Source: Micavibrio sp.
Lineage (GTDB): Bacteria > Pseudomonadota > Alphaproteobacteria > Micavibrionales > Micavibrionaceae
Direction of reading: 5' to 3'
Assembly (NCBI GenBank): GCA_021604545.1
Contig: BQJE01000003.1
Location: 295,535 to 359,534, forward strand
Length of the DNA: 64,000 bases
Shown here: piece by piece, positions 17,437 through 27,192 of the stretch
Numbering within the stretch: position 1 is the stretch's first letter
Layout: each line of letters opens with the position of its first letter
Translations under genes and position numbers: made by a program
The notes under the pieces: model-generated
Seen by the model: only the letters and a program-made list of their open reading frames with translations
The model's database searches: none
Told to the model about the DNA's origin: nothing

Positions 17437-17465
17437 TTGACAGAATAACCCCTTATATATTAGAC
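17437..17465 (+). promoter_or_regulatory. TTGACA-type promoter
   Basis: TTGACA, 17-base spacer, TTAGAC, upstream of the 145-residue orphan at 17503. The spacer begins GAATAA; the -10 is weak. Grouped with the other orphan promoters. Confidence 0.4.
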
Positions 17466-17502
17466 ATATTCTTATATTTATTGATCTTTATGGAACTAAG
17501 AC

Positions 17503-17940
17503 ATGTCTTCCGACGAAGTAAAACAAATAAAAGCTTTTATGATAGGGAACGCCTTCAATCAGTTGGGTTCCGATCGGCTATTTTTTCAACGCGTCGAACA
17601 AGAACTCTCCAGCTCAAAAGAGGGAAAAACTGCAAAAATAATAGAGCTTCCATTATATCGCGGCGAAAGTCGTCTTTCAGAATATGCAGTAAATTTAACT
17701 GCACGTTGGAATAATAGATTGGCCTGGTTTCCTTCAGAAAATTCCTATGATTTAAGCCCGGAAGATGTTGAGCGGAGTTCTGCTTATCAGGCATTAAAAG
17801 ATCGTTTTGAGACTGATGGAATTACAGTCAGGGTTTCTCATACTGAAAAAGCCTTCCGGGGGGGCAAGAGCGGCGCACATAAGGCCAGTGTAACGCTTGG
17901 TTTTGTAAAAAATGAACCAGGCTTAAATGAAGTAGCCTAG
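17503..17940 (+). CDS. Unknown protein of 145 residues
   Basis: Soluble, no membrane segment or signal peptide, and no cysteine. The N-terminal half has helical character and the C-terminal third is basic (TEKAFRGGKSGAHKASVTLGF). No family recognised. Preceded by a TTGACA promoter and followed by the convergent helicase gene. Base use appears more AT-rich than the neighbouring housekeeping genes. Confidence 0.7.
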   Translation: MSSDEVKQIKAFMIGNAFNQLGSDRLFFQRVEQELSSSKEGKTAKIIELPLYRGESRLSEYAVNLTARWNNRLAWFPSENSYDLSPEDVERSSAYQALKDRFETDGITVRVSHTEKAFRGGKSGAHKASVTLGFVKNEPGLNEVA

Positions 17941-17950
17941 AATAATCTTT

Positions 17951-20155
17951 CTATTCTTTCTTCTCGACAAAGCTATCCATGACACGCTTGGTGCCGCTTT
18001 TTTCAAATGCTATATCCAGTTTGTGTCCGTCTATGTTGATAATCTTTCCATACCCGAACTTATCGTGAAAGACGCGGTCACCGCGCGATAGCACAACGCC
18101 ATCCTCGGTCTGCACCTTGCGTTCATGAATTTGTTTTTTCGGCGCGGGTTTTATGCCTGATGAATCCCAATGCGCCGAGCGCCCCGCCTGAATGCCCGTT
18201 TCCGAGCTCACCTCGACATGCGCCGGTGGTAACTCATCCACAAAACGAGAGGGGATGGAATTCACCCAGTTGCCGTACATACGCCGGTTGGCGGCAAAGG
18301 AAATATAAACACGCTGGCGCGCCCGTGTAATACCGACATAAGCAAGGCGGCGTTCTTCTTCGAGCCCCTTCAATCCATGTTCATCCATCGAGCGCTGCGA
18401 GGGAAACAAACCATCTTCCCAACCCGGTAAAAACACCGCATCAAATTCCAACCCCTTCGCACCATGCAATGTCATGATCGTCGCGTAATCACCACCAGCG
18501 CCCGCTTGGTTTTCCAGCACCAGCGCCACATGCTCCAAAAATTCCGGCAGCGATTCATATTCCTGCATCCCGGAAACAAGTTCCTTCAAATTCTCCAGCC
18601 GCCCCGGCGCTTCAGGCGTTTTATCGGCTTGCCACATCGCCATATAGCCCGATTCATCAAGGATTTGCGCCGTTAATGCGGCATGATGCGTTGTGCTTGT
18701 CAAAGACCTCCAGCGCGCAAAATCATCCATCAACTTCATTAATGTCGCTTTTACCTTAGGCCGCAATTCATCGGTTTGCGTCAGATCCATGATTGCATCG
18801 TGCAGGCTGATCCCTTTGCTACGACCATGCGCATAAAGTGTCTGCACCGTCGCATCACCTATACCGCGCTTGGGCGTGTTGATGATCCGCTCCAGTGCCA
18901 GATCATCAGCCGATTGTGATGTCACACGCAAATAAGCCAGCGCATCACGAATTTCCATGCGCTCATAAAATCGTGGGCCGCCGATGACGCGGTAAGGCAA
19001 TCCCAATTGAATAAAACGCTCTTCAAATTCACGCGTCTGAAAACCGGCGCGCACGAGCACAGCCATCTGGTTTAAATTCCATTTCTTGCGCTGAAGCTGT
19101 TCAATCTCTTCACCAACCCAGCGCGCTTCGGCCTGTCCATCGTAAAGCGCATGAACAACGACTTTTTCACCCTCTCCAGCCTCCGACCACAACGTCTTTC
19201 CCAGCCGTCCATCATTGTTGGAAATCACGCCTGCCGCGGCATTCAGGATATTATTGGTTGAACGATAGTTCTGTTCAAGCCGCACAATTTTTGCACCAGG
19301 AAAGTCTTTTTCAAACTTCAGAATGTTTCCAACTTCCGCGCCGCGCCAACCATAAATTGATTGATCATCATCACCAACGCAGCAAATATTATTTGATCCT
19401 TGCGCCAGTAATCGCAGCCACAAATATTGCGCGACATTGGTATCCTGGTATTCATCGACCAAAAGATATTTAAAACGCCGATGATAATCGGCTAAGACAC
19501 CCGCATGATCCGGGTTTCTAAAAATCGTAATCATGTGCAACAAAAGATCACCAAAGTCACAAGCATTCACAGCCCGAAGCCGTGCTTGGTATAGATTATA
19601 AAGAATTGGCAATTTACCGTCCGCCACGTCCCCCGCATCATCCAGCGTAATCTGGTCCGGTGTTAACCCACGGTCTTTCCAGCGGTCTATATAATGGATC
19701 ATAGCTTTCGGCACCCATTTTTTTACATCGATATTTTCAACTTCCATGATCTGTTTGAGCAACCGAATCTGATCATCCGGATCCAGAATCGTGAAGTTGC
19801 TCGATAAACCCACGAGATCAGCATGAGAGCGTAGCATCCGCGCTGCCAATGAATGAAACGTACCAAGCCACCAGCCTTCGACCGGCTGCCCGCCAAGTAA
19901 GCTGCTCACACGCTCTTTCATTTCCTGCGCTGCTTTGTTGGTAAAGGTGACAGAAAGAATCTGCCCTGGATAAGCCTTGCCCGTGTGCAAGAGATGCGAC
20001 AAACGGGTCGTCAAAACCCGTGTCTTGCCCGTCCCAGCACCAGCCAAAACCAGCACTGGCCCGTCCAGCGCCTCCACAGCTTCACGCTGCGGCGAATTCA
20101 GAGAGCCAAAATAATCCGGCTCTATTGGTTGTATGGGGGATAAACTATCCTGCAT
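17951..20155 (-). CDS. UvrD/PcrA-type superfamily 1 DNA helicase
   Basis: 734 residues with the full set of SF1A motifs: GAGTGKTRVL (Walker A, near residue 40), TFTNKAAQEMKERV, VDEYQDTNVAQ (Walker B), GDDDQSIYGWRGA, LEQNYRST and TLHGAKGLEFDAVFLPGWEDGLFPS, then a C-terminal Tudor-like segment (GDRVFHDKFGYGKIINIDG) as in PcrA. It unwinds DNA 3'-5' in nucleotide excision and mismatch repair and in removal of stalled complexes. Both UvrD and PcrA names fit. Confidence 0.95.
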   Translation of the reverse strand: MQDSLSPIQPIEPDYFGSLNSPQREAVEALDGPVLVLAGAGTGKTRVLTTRLSHLLHTGKAYPGQILSVTFTNKAAQEMKERVSSLLGGQPVEGWWLGTFHSLAARMLRSHADLVGLSSNFTILDPDDQIRLLKQIMEVENIDVKKWVPKAMIHYIDRWKDRGLTPDQITLDDAGDVADGKLPILYNLYQARLRAVNACDFGDLLLHMITIFRNPDHAGVLADYHRRFKYLLVDEYQDTNVAQYLWLRLLAQGSNNICCVGDDDQSIYGWRGAEVGNILKFEKDFPGAKIVRLEQNYRSTNNILNAAAGVISNNDGRLGKTLWSEAGEGEKVVVHALYDGQAEARWVGEEIEQLQRKKWNLNQMAVLVRAGFQTREFEERFIQLGLPYRVIGGPRFYERMEIRDALAYLRVTSQSADDLALERIINTPKRGIGDATVQTLYAHGRSKGISLHDAIMDLTQTDELRPKVKATLMKLMDDFARWRSLTSTTHHAALTAQILDESGYMAMWQADKTPEAPGRLENLKELVSGMQEYESLPEFLEHVALVLENQAGAGGDYATIMTLHGAKGLEFDAVFLPGWEDGLFPSQRSMDEHGLKGLEEERRLAYVGITRARQRVYISFAANRRMYGNWVNSIPSRFVDELPPAHVEVSSETGIQAGRSAHWDSSGIKPAPKKQIHERKVQTEDGVVLSRGDRVFHDKFGYGKIINIDGHKLDIAFEKSGTKRVMDSFVEKKE

Positions 20156-20205
20156 ATATTATTGATAGGCGTTTTGGCAGGCATAGCGCAAGTATAGCCT
20201 GTAAA

Positions 20206-21258
20206 TTAACCGGCCTGCTTTTTAGAACCCTGCCCTACAGCGGCGGCAATCTGATTACGGCCAGCATGTTTGGCCTGATAAAGTGCTGCGTCGGCCCGGC
20301 CAATGAGACCATCAACCGACTCACCTTCTGCGTGTTGTGCAACGCCACCGGACAAGGTAATACGGCCCAGCTTGTCACCTGTGGCCCGGTTAATAACATC
20401 CTTACTGGCGACTGCCTGACGAAGAGAATCAGCAACTTTTGCGCCGCCTTGTAGACCGGTATCCGGCAAAATAATGGCAAATTCCTCACCGCCATAGCGT
20501 GCGGCAACATCTTTCCCTTTTACACCATCGATCAACGTGCGAGCGACTAGTTTTAGAACCTGGTCTCCAACCTGGTGGCCGTAATTGTCATTGAAACTTT
20601 TGAAATGGTCGATATCCATCATGATGAGCGTAAACTCTGTGCCTTCTTCCGTAGCCTCCAATGCTATCCTACGTATTTCTGAATCAAAGGATTTGCGATT
20701 GGCCAACATAGTCAACCCATCCGTCATGGCCTCCTTGCGAACGGTATCAAGATCTTTTTGCAGATTCTGCATCGCCGAAGAAGATTTTTTCAACTCTTCT
20801 TCCAACTTCTGGTTCTGCGCCTCCATATCCTTCGTACTTGAAAGAACACCATCGACGACCTTCTTGATTTCGTCCTGATCCATGTCGCCATCAAGCTGGC
20901 CTTTCATATCTGAAAGTGTCACGCCATATTCGGACGTCGCCGCTTTTACATCATCGACAATGGTACTAACTTCTTTGATGGTTGCCTGAATTTCGGAGCC
21001 CGCCTGACGCACGCGATCATTTTCCTTGCCGTCACTCAAGAAACGCTGATGCAACTCCTGACACTGCGCATCAGTAATGTCATCACTATTGGCAACAAGA
21101 ATATCGATAGCGCGGGTGACTTCCGGATTTAAGGAAGCATAATAGACATACCACAGCTCGTAATTTTCCGGCGTTGGCGCAAGACCTTCCTTGTGCATAC
21201 GCTCAATAGCGTCGCTGGCGAACTCATTGGCTTTTTCTATGGTATCCGAATATGGCAC
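20206..21258 (-). CDS. GGDEF-domain diguanylate cyclase
   Basis: 350 residues. N-terminal about 90 residues start with FASDAIERMHKEGLAPTPENYELWYVYYASLNPE, a helical region seen in alphaproteobacterial cyclases, followed by a coiled-coil linker and a GGDEF domain (GLTMLANRKSFD, MMDIDHFKSFNDNYGHQVGD, RYGGEEFAI). GGEEF is an active-site variant that makes c-di-GMP. The inhibitory I-site RxxD is KGKD, so product inhibition may be altered. No membrane segment, so cytoplasmic; the signal is unknown. Confidence 0.92.
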   Translation of the reverse strand: MPYSDTIEKANEFASDAIERMHKEGLAPTPENYELWYVYYASLNPEVTRAIDILVANSDDITDAQCQELHQRFLSDGKENDRVRQAGSEIQATIKEVSTIVDDVKAATSEYGVTLSDMKGQLDGDMDQDEIKKVVDGVLSSTKDMEAQNQKLEEELKKSSSAMQNLQKDLDTVRKEAMTDGLTMLANRKSFDSEIRRIALEATEEGTEFTLIMMDIDHFKSFNDNYGHQVGDQVLKLVARTLIDGVKGKDVAARYGGEEFAIILPDTGLQGGAKVADSLRQAVASKDVINRATGDKLGRITLSGGVAQHAEGESVDGLIGRADAALYQAKHAGRNQIAAAVGQGSKKQAG

Positions 21259-21399
21259 GATCTAAGACCTAAATTTTTTCTAACTTTAACAGGGTTATCT
21301 TTGCATAAAAATAAGAATTTTTAGAACATCTATTATCCACGTTCAAAGCTTAATTCTACCATAAAGCACTATGGTAAAGCACTATTCGCCTGCTCAATC

Positions 21400-22284
21400 C
21401 TAAGGATCGGTAGCTATGGGATTAAACTGATAATCTTTACCGCCCCAGTAAAGAGTCAGGGGCTCACATTGATTGTCACGAATTTGCAGGGCAACACGGC
21501 AAGTGTTTGTATCAGATAACCCCGGATTCTTATTTTTATTATCATTTGTGTCAGGTTTAGAAGCCGACATGGCAGGATGATCCACCAAAGCTATCGCTAC
21601 ATCAGGATTGCAAATGCTACCCTGACCCGCTGTATCTCCAGCAGGCAAACGAAATAGACTGGTTTGAGGCTTCCCTGTGACAGGATTTTCAGCCACCGCA
21701 AGAATAACGTCGGATTTATAACTTGCCGTCCCGGTCTCGGTATTTATTTTATCGTTACCTGTGACATCGACCCCAACCATGATCTGTTCATCCTGGCCAT
21801 CGCAATCAAGATCGGCGCGGATATGTTCGCCATAGCGCCAATAAACATCTGGATTCTCTTGCGCCAAAACGTTCATCCAGCGCGGATAAGCACTAAATTT
21901 ATGCTGCGCGCCTTTTTCATCAAGGCCCGAAGCCAGAACATCAGCGCGGCTTTCAGTTAAATCTGTCAGGCAGGATAATTCAGTGAGGCGCTTCACGGCT
22001 TTGGTCTCAACCTGCGCTGCTTCCCAGCCGCATTGTAAATCGCGATACACGAGCCAGGAGCGCTGCGCTATTTGTAAGCCCTCTTCCGTCTCATCTTCAC
22101 GCTGCTCAAGCATTTTTCCAAAAACGGTATTGAGCCTTTCCTGCGCATCTTCATAATGACGGTTCACACAATCCATCATGTCGGTTGTGTTTTTTACGTT
22201 TTCACAATGGCCCGATTGCGCCTGTCCCGTCTTCGACAGGCCAAGCAAAATGAGAAGCGTAAAAAAGATAAATGCGTGGCGCAT
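21400..22284 (-). CDS. Exported LprI-like (DUF1311) domain protein
   Basis: 294 residues. Signal peptide about residues 1-23 (ending GQA). Residues 25-105 match the lysozyme-inhibitor LprI/DUF1311 pattern: cysteines in HCENVKNTTDMMDCVNRHY and a central AQRSWLVYRDLQCGWEA. The C-terminal 150 residues are unassigned, with four or more cysteines. Likely a periplasmic protein of unknown role; the lysozyme-inhibitor function is known only for some members. Confidence 0.72.
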   Translation of the reverse strand: MRHAFIFFTLLILLGLSKTGQAQSGHCENVKNTTDMMDCVNRHYEDAQERLNTVFGKMLEQREDETEEGLQIAQRSWLVYRDLQCGWEAAQVETKAVKRLTELSCLTDLTESRADVLASGLDEKGAQHKFSAYPRWMNVLAQENPDVYWRYGEHIRADLDCDGQDEQIMVGVDVTGNDKINTETGTASYKSDVILAVAENPVTGKPQTSLFRLPAGDTAGQGSICNPDVAIALVDHPAMSASKPDTNDNKNKNPGLSDTNTCRVALQIRDNQCEPLTLYWGGKDYQFNPIATDP

Positions 22285-22396
22285 AGGAGGAATATGAATG
22301 TTTGAAGTATTCGAAAAAAGAACCTGTCTCTAATTATAGCTGAATCGCAGGAGATATAACAGGTTTGGTAAAAAACTATCCTTGGTAATTTAGATC

Positions 22397-23440
22397 TTAG
22401 GCTGGCATAGGCTGTAACAATCGTGGGTCAGGTTCTTCGTTATATGTGGCAAGCACTGTCTTTGCTGCATTCTCAGGATCTTTTTTAAGAGCAGCCATTG
22501 CATTTTTTATATCAGGACAAAGATCGGCATCGTGCGTACCTTTTGGACAACCGCCAACAAAACCCTGTAAAGATGAACAGGTAACTATAATATCATCAGA
22601 AGCGATGCTTTGTGGCCCGTCTTCGTGTTTTGTAGCCTCATCGGCATAAACCAATGTCTCGCTTGCCGCCTGTACGGCGCATTCAATCTGATCTAATTCT
22701 GCCCACTCAGGACACAATCCGGGCGGAGGTGCATCAGGATTCATCTCCATCAGATCTTTAAGTTCACAATTATTATCTAGAAATGCGTTCCAGTCGCATT
22801 TGGTTTGTTTTAACTGATCCGGAGCGCCATCAGCTGTCATGGCCACATCAAAACCGGCGCGCGTATCCTGCTGAGTCGGAGAGGATGCCTGCCTTAACTG
22901 GTCCTCAATCGCCGCTTCTTTCTGCTTTTTACTGGAATAACTTTTGCTGTTGCCAATAACATCTTCAACAGCCGATGTTTTCTTGGCTAATCCAGATAAT
23001 GCCGCCGCTGGTCCTGCTTTTGGGACAGCAACCGCGCCCAGCGCTAATTCAGCCCCGCTTCCCGGTGCCGTCTGAGTCTTGGGGTATACTTCCGCAACTT
23101 CTGCTGGATTACATCCTATGGCTTTGCCCGCCGCTACGACTTCACCCTGAGCCTGTCTGATTGTACTTGATATATCGGCTTTAGCGGCAGCACATTGCTG
23201 ACTGATCGATGCCAAAGCTGCTTTGTTCGGCTGTATATTGCTCCGGGCATTGCCCTTAGTAGCATCAACCTGATGTTGCTTAACATTAGAGGCCTTAACC
23301 TTGACGTTCAAATTGGGCGCAAGGCAGGCCAACATGGTTTTTTTCTGTGTATTTCCTGAAAACGTATCAGCAGAAAACGCCGATTTGCCAAAACCGTCTT
23401 TCGTATATAGAAAGTTATCTCTTTCGCCGGGAATGCTCAC
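22397..23440 (-). CDS. Unknown protein of 347 residues, Cys-rich second half
   Basis: Begins with GTG 23440. No signal peptide or membrane segment. The first half is rich in Ala, Lys and Gln with low-complexity character; the second half carries most of its cysteines, including WNAFLDNNCELKDL, LCPEWAELDQIECA and VGGCPKGTHDADLCPD. No family recognised. It lies downstream of a 250-base AT-rich gap. Confidence 0.65.
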   Translation of the reverse strand: MSIPGERDNFLYTKDGFGKSAFSADTFSGNTQKKTMLACLAPNLNVKVKASNVKQHQVDATKGNARSNIQPNKAALASISQQCAAAKADISSTIRQAQGEVVAAGKAIGCNPAEVAEVYPKTQTAPGSGAELALGAVAVPKAGPAAALSGLAKKTSAVEDVIGNSKSYSSKKQKEAAIEDQLRQASSPTQQDTRAGFDVAMTADGAPDQLKQTKCDWNAFLDNNCELKDLMEMNPDAPPPGLCPEWAELDQIECAVQAASETLVYADEATKHEDGPQSIASDDIIVTCSSLQGFVGGCPKGTHDADLCPDIKNAMAALKKDPENAAKTVLATYNEEPDPRLLQPMPA

Positions 23441-23694
23441 CGTTCACACCACTCTGTTATTACTTAATTTTTTTGTTCTTATATTTTTTTGTTATTTCTT
23501 TATTTTATCGTAAATAGAGTGCTTTATACAAATTTGGGCGCAAATATGGCGGCCAAAAACCGGGCCTCCACATTGTGCAGTGCAAACTATTCCTGTTAAA
23601 CTATTGATTTAATTATAAATATAGGGAAGCGAGTTGATCACGGTTGGCTCCGTCCGTATTGCCCTGATTTAGACCTGTTTCCGGTATCATTTCA
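23441..23694. other. AT-rich intergenic region
   Basis: 254 bases between the divergent ends of the Cys-rich orphan and the comM 3' end. Poly-T-like tracts lie at 23465-23510. I see no convincing gene, hairpin or consensus promoter; it presumably holds the promoter of the Cys-rich orphan. Confidence 0.5.
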
Positions 23695-25230
23695 CTAGTT
23701 CAAAGATACCCGCCGGTAACTCAAAGCTTCGGCGATATGGGCCCGGTTTAAAACATCCGGCGCCCCATCCAGATCAGCAATCGTTCTTGCCACACGCAAA
23801 ATCCGGAAATAAGCCCGGGCGGAAAGCTTTGCACTCTCCATAGATTTGTTCAGTAGTATTTTGGCATCGTCTTCTAGCGGTGCAATCGCCTCAAGCATCT
23901 TGCCATCAGCATGCGCATTCACATGAACGCCGAAACCTGTATCACCTTCTTCGCCTTTATATTGCGCAAAACGCGAGCCCTGCAGATCACGAGCGCGGCC
24001 AACCCGCGCCGATACCACTGCAGAGGATTCACCGCTCGCACTATCCAAATCGCTCACCTTCACGGCTGGCACATCAACCTGCATATCGATGCGATCCATC
24101 ATCGGTCCGGAAATTTTCGCCTGATAATCGGCCGCGCAACGCGGCACTTTCGTGCATTCGAGATCAGGATCGCCAAGGTGACCGCAGCGGCATGGATTCA
24201 TCGCCGCAATCAACTGGAACCGCGCCGGATACTTAACATGCGCGTTCACCCGTGCCACCAACGCATCACCGGTTTCCATCGGCTGACGTAATGACTCCAA
24301 AGTGCTGCGCGCAAATTCGGGAAGCTCGTCTAAAAACAACACACCGTTATGCGCCAGTGAAATTTCACCCGGCTTTACTTTGTGTCCGCCGCCGATAAGA
24401 GAAGGCAGCGAAGCAGAATTATGCGGATCACGAAACGGGCGGCGTTTTATAAGCCCCCCTTCGGGCAAAGTTCCGGCCAGTGAATGAATCATCGAAACTT
24501 CCAGCGCTTCACGCGGTGACAGCGGCGGTAAAATTCCCGGCAAACACGATGCCAACATCGACTTGCCTGAACCGGGCGGGCCAATCATCAGCAAGTTATG
24601 CCCACCAGCCGCGGCAATCTCAAGCGCACGCTTAGCAGTTTCCTGTCCCTTTACTTCGGCCAAATCCGGCACACGCATCGGACCTTCTTCGCCCAGCGTC
24701 GCGCTTGGCCGTCCCATCACCTGCGTGCCTTTGATGTGATTGATCAGCTGCAGCAAATCACGTGGCGCGAGGATATCAAGATCACCCGCCCAGGCCGCTT
24801 CACCGCCGCAGGCCTCCGGGCAGATCAACCGGTTGTCATTCGCCCCGGCATGCATCGCCGCCGGTAAGATGCCGGTGACTGACCGAATGCTGGCATCAAG
24901 TGCCAACTCACCCAGCACCAGATATTCTTCCAGTTCCTCTTTCGGAATGACATCCATCGCCGCCAGCAAACCAAGCGCAATCGGAAGATCATAATGCGAT
25001 CCCTCTTTCGCGACATCGGCGGGTGCCAAATTCACCGTTAAACGTTTCGCTGGGAGTGACAACCCCAACGCATGCAACGCCGCACGTACACGTTCCTTGC
25101 TTTCGGCCACCGCTTTGTCCGGCAGGCCGACAATGTTAAACGCCACCATGCCATTGGCGATCTGCACCTGCACATCAACAGGTTTCACATCAATGCCCTG
25201 AAAGGCGACGGTGTTAACGCGGGCTACCAC
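23695..25230 (-). CDS. comM: YifB/ComM family Mg-chelatase-like AAA+ ATPase
   Basis: 511 residues, starting with GTG at the conserved MVARVNTVAFQG. N-terminal Lon-S5-like region, then GPPGSGKSMLASCLPGILPP (Walker A, near residue 210) and the Mg-chelatase core with FLDELPEFARSTLESLRQPME, ending with the C-terminal domain (RAYFRILRVARTIADLDG). In naturally competent bacteria ComM promotes branch migration during integration of incoming DNA; in this organism competence is not shown. Confidence 0.95.
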   Translation of the reverse strand: MVARVNTVAFQGIDVKPVDVQVQIANGMVAFNIVGLPDKAVAESKERVRAALHALGLSLPAKRLTVNLAPADVAKEGSHYDLPIALGLLAAMDVIPKEELEEYLVLGELALDASIRSVTGILPAAMHAGANDNRLICPEACGGEAAWAGDLDILAPRDLLQLINHIKGTQVMGRPSATLGEEGPMRVPDLAEVKGQETAKRALEIAAAGGHNLLMIGPPGSGKSMLASCLPGILPPLSPREALEVSMIHSLAGTLPEGGLIKRRPFRDPHNSASLPSLIGGGHKVKPGEISLAHNGVLFLDELPEFARSTLESLRQPMETGDALVARVNAHVKYPARFQLIAAMNPCRCGHLGDPDLECTKVPRCAADYQAKISGPMMDRIDMQVDVPAVKVSDLDSASGESSAVVSARVGRARDLQGSRFAQYKGEEGDTGFGVHVNAHADGKMLEAIAPLEDDAKILLNKSMESAKLSARAYFRILRVARTIADLDGAPDVLNRAHIAEALSYRRVSLN

Positions 25231-25317
25231 AGAAATATTCCCCTTTTGTTCTTTTTATTCGTTATCGCACAAATCAGATACTAAACAAAGCCAAAAGCCA
25301 ATCTATACTCTATATGT

Positions 25318-25346
25318 TTGACATAATTAATAACCTCTGCTAATAT
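25318..25346 (+). promoter_or_regulatory. TTGACATAATT-type promoter
   Basis: TTGACA, 17-base spacer beginning TAATTAATAA, and a near-consensus -10 TAATAT. It is the best of the eight similar orphan-gene promoters; gene starts at 25395. Confidence 0.65.
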
Positions 25347-25394
25347 CGCGCGCTTACAGACAAAACTCACATAGAAAGACGAAGTTGCAAAACA

Positions 25395-25946
25395 ATGACC
25401 GAACCTAGACCAATTAAACTTTCAGACATAGCGCATGAAGCATGGAATGCTTTCTCGACGACTAAGGCCTGTCATACATTAATCTTAAGACTGGAAAGCG
25501 GCGCTACCATAGATACAGATGGTCCTGATGGTCAAAATTTACTAGTAGCCATACGGGCAGCTTTTATGGAGTCTGAATATGCGGAAGGTGTTAAAAAAAG
25601 TTTCGCTGACACAGGAGCCAACGAAAACGAAATATCCATAGGTGGGTATACGGCACATTTGCCTGAAGGCGGCTCTTGGCAAGTTACATCCAAGCCCTCA
25701 ACAATAAGTACAAATTTAGAGAAAACAAACGAAGAGGATAAACACGACAAGTTAGCAGATGCTTTTCGGTCTGCTGCTACGCTGGCCTTATTGATAAATG
25801 CTTGTCGCGAAGATTTTGCAGCTAACAAAAACGAAGGGCGTTTGGTAAATTGGATGACAGCAAAACAATTAATAAAAGAAAACAGAGCCCAAGCACACTA
25901 CGTTGCCCAAATGTTATTTTTAGGCCTTGCAAGATCGCCCTATTAA
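25395..25946 (+). CDS. Unknown protein of 183 residues
   Basis: Soluble, no signal peptide or membrane segment. N-terminal half shows beta-type stretches (TLILRLESGATIDTD), the middle is polar, and the C-terminal part is helical. Cysteines are few. No family recognised. The strong promoter upstream points to real expression. The neighbouring 195-residue orphan is in the same direction but separated by 165 bases. Confidence 0.7.
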   Translation: MTEPRPIKLSDIAHEAWNAFSTTKACHTLILRLESGATIDTDGPDGQNLLVAIRAAFMESEYAEGVKKSFADTGANENEISIGGYTAHLPEGGSWQVTSKPSTISTNLEKTNEEDKHDKLADAFRSAATLALLINACREDFAANKNEGRLVNWMTAKQLIKENRAQAHYVAQMLFLGLARSPY

Positions 25947-26070
25947 ACTTCTCCACAATTATTAAAAATCGCCGGAAACACCGGGATTTCTTAGCTTTAT
26001 CGCACAGCGCCATAAAAAAGGAAAGCGCGTTAAGAACTTGTTCATCTTTAGGGTTTAAGAGAGAGGATAG

Positions 26071-26118
26071 ATGTTCGTTTTAGGTGTAGCTTTAGATGAA
26101 GGTATAGAGAGATGTTAA
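26071..26118 (+). other. Possible 15-codon upstream ORF (leader)
   Basis: ATG 26071 opens 15 codons (MFVLGVALDEGIERC) ending at TAA 26116-26118, so it overlaps the start of the next gene (ATG 26112) in another frame. A GAGG sits just before it, at close spacing. This could couple translation or be chance. Confidence 0.3.
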
Positions 26119-26699
26119 ATAAAAAAGATTCAGCGCTTTTAAGAAGCAAGTTATATGTACCGATCGTCGTGCGCGACATATTGGATGCGCCCGACCCACT
26201 GGCCGATGATGAGCAATACGCATTGCATGAAACCATCAGTGATCTGCAACCGGATTCCGCTTTGCTCTGCATTGCATTGGCGGCGAAACAGATCGCCAAT
26301 TGTGCGCCTTATCCTTCGGCAACATTGAAAGTTTTGGATATCGAATGCGAACGTATCATAGATGATTACGCCCCGCTCTGGCTGGAGCATGCGCGCGAAA
26401 AGCATACGGATGAAACATTGGTTTTTGACACATTAGCCAATATTCCCGAGGACCTTGAAAGCCTGGCGGAGCTGTTGGAAGTTAACGGCGCGTTCTTTAG
26501 CAATCACGATCCAAAGGCAGCGGAGATTTGCAACATCCTGTTTATTCAGGCTGGAGCACATGCTCTGATTGCCGAGGAGTTTATTGGTGTGATTGATGAA
26601 GAAGCAGATGAGCCTGTTGATTTTAATATCATCCCCGAAGCACAAAAAACGGAAAACCTGAACAATGTTATTCAGTTTCCGTTTGCCGGGAAAACTTAG
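26112..26699 (+). CDS. Unknown acidic protein of 195 residues
   Basis: Acidic and mainly helical by composition, without signal peptide or membrane segment. It contains three cysteines in the middle and the tail NVIQFPFAGKT. No family recognised. ATG 26112 overlaps a short upstream ORF. Convergent with the HIT gene. Confidence 0.7.
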   Translation: MLNKKDSALLRSKLYVPIVVRDILDAPDPLADDEQYALHETISDLQPDSALLCIALAAKQIANCAPYPSATLKVLDIECERIIDDYAPLWLEHAREKHTDETLVFDTLANIPEDLESLAELLEVNGAFFSNHDPKAAEICNILFIQAGAHALIAEEFIGVIDEEADEPVDFNIIPEAQKTENLNNVIQFPFAGKT

Positions 26700-26719
26700 A
26701 GAAAAACTTAGATTAAAGC

Positions 26720-27088
26720 TTAAGCCGCTTTGGTAAGCATCGGACCAAGCGCCGTGCCACCCAGAATATGCACGTGGAAATGCGGCACTTCCTGTCCGCC
26801 GTTTAAACCCGTATTGGCGATGACACGAAAACCACCATCCGGTAATTGTTTTTCACGTGCAATATTTGCCACCGCCCGGTAAAACCCGGAAATCTCCCCA
26901 TCGCTCGCATTGGCACCGAAATCATCAATCGAAACATAAGACCCCTTTGGAATAACCAGAATATGAACCGGCGCCTGCGGGCTGATATCATTAAATGCCA
27001 GCGCGTAATCATCCTCATAAACCTTGTCACAAGGGATTTCCCCGCGCAGGATTTTAGCAAATATATTGTTCTCATCGTATGGGCTCAT
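26720..27088 (-). CDS. HIT family (HINT-type) protein
   Basis: 122 residues. The histidine triad is complete in VPHFHVHILGG near residue 100. N-terminal CRISPR-unrelated start MSPYDENNIFAKILRGEIPCDKVYEDD is typical of bacterial HINT proteins, nucleotide phosphoramidases acting on purine phosphoramidates. Cytoplasmic, monocistronic. Confidence 0.93.
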   Translation of the reverse strand: MSPYDENNIFAKILRGEIPCDKVYEDDYALAFNDISPQAPVHILVIPKGSYVSIDDFGANASDGEISGFYRAVANIAREKQLPDGGFRVIANTGLNGGQEVPHFHVHILGGTALGPMLTKAA

Positions 27089-27192
27089 GAGCTCTTCTCC
27101 TTGGCTGGCCCCTTGACTTAGGCCGTGATTATAGCCAGATTACACACGAATATCACAAGCACGTAAAGAGGCGCTATTTTATGCTGTTAACC

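Noticed and set aside
21333..21341. DnaA-box-like TTATCCACG in the gap after the diguanylate cyclase
   Set aside because: Isolated single site without neighbours; expected by chance.
23546..23599. 17-codon frame in the AT-rich gap
   Set aside because: Too short, no ribosome site, no supporting context.
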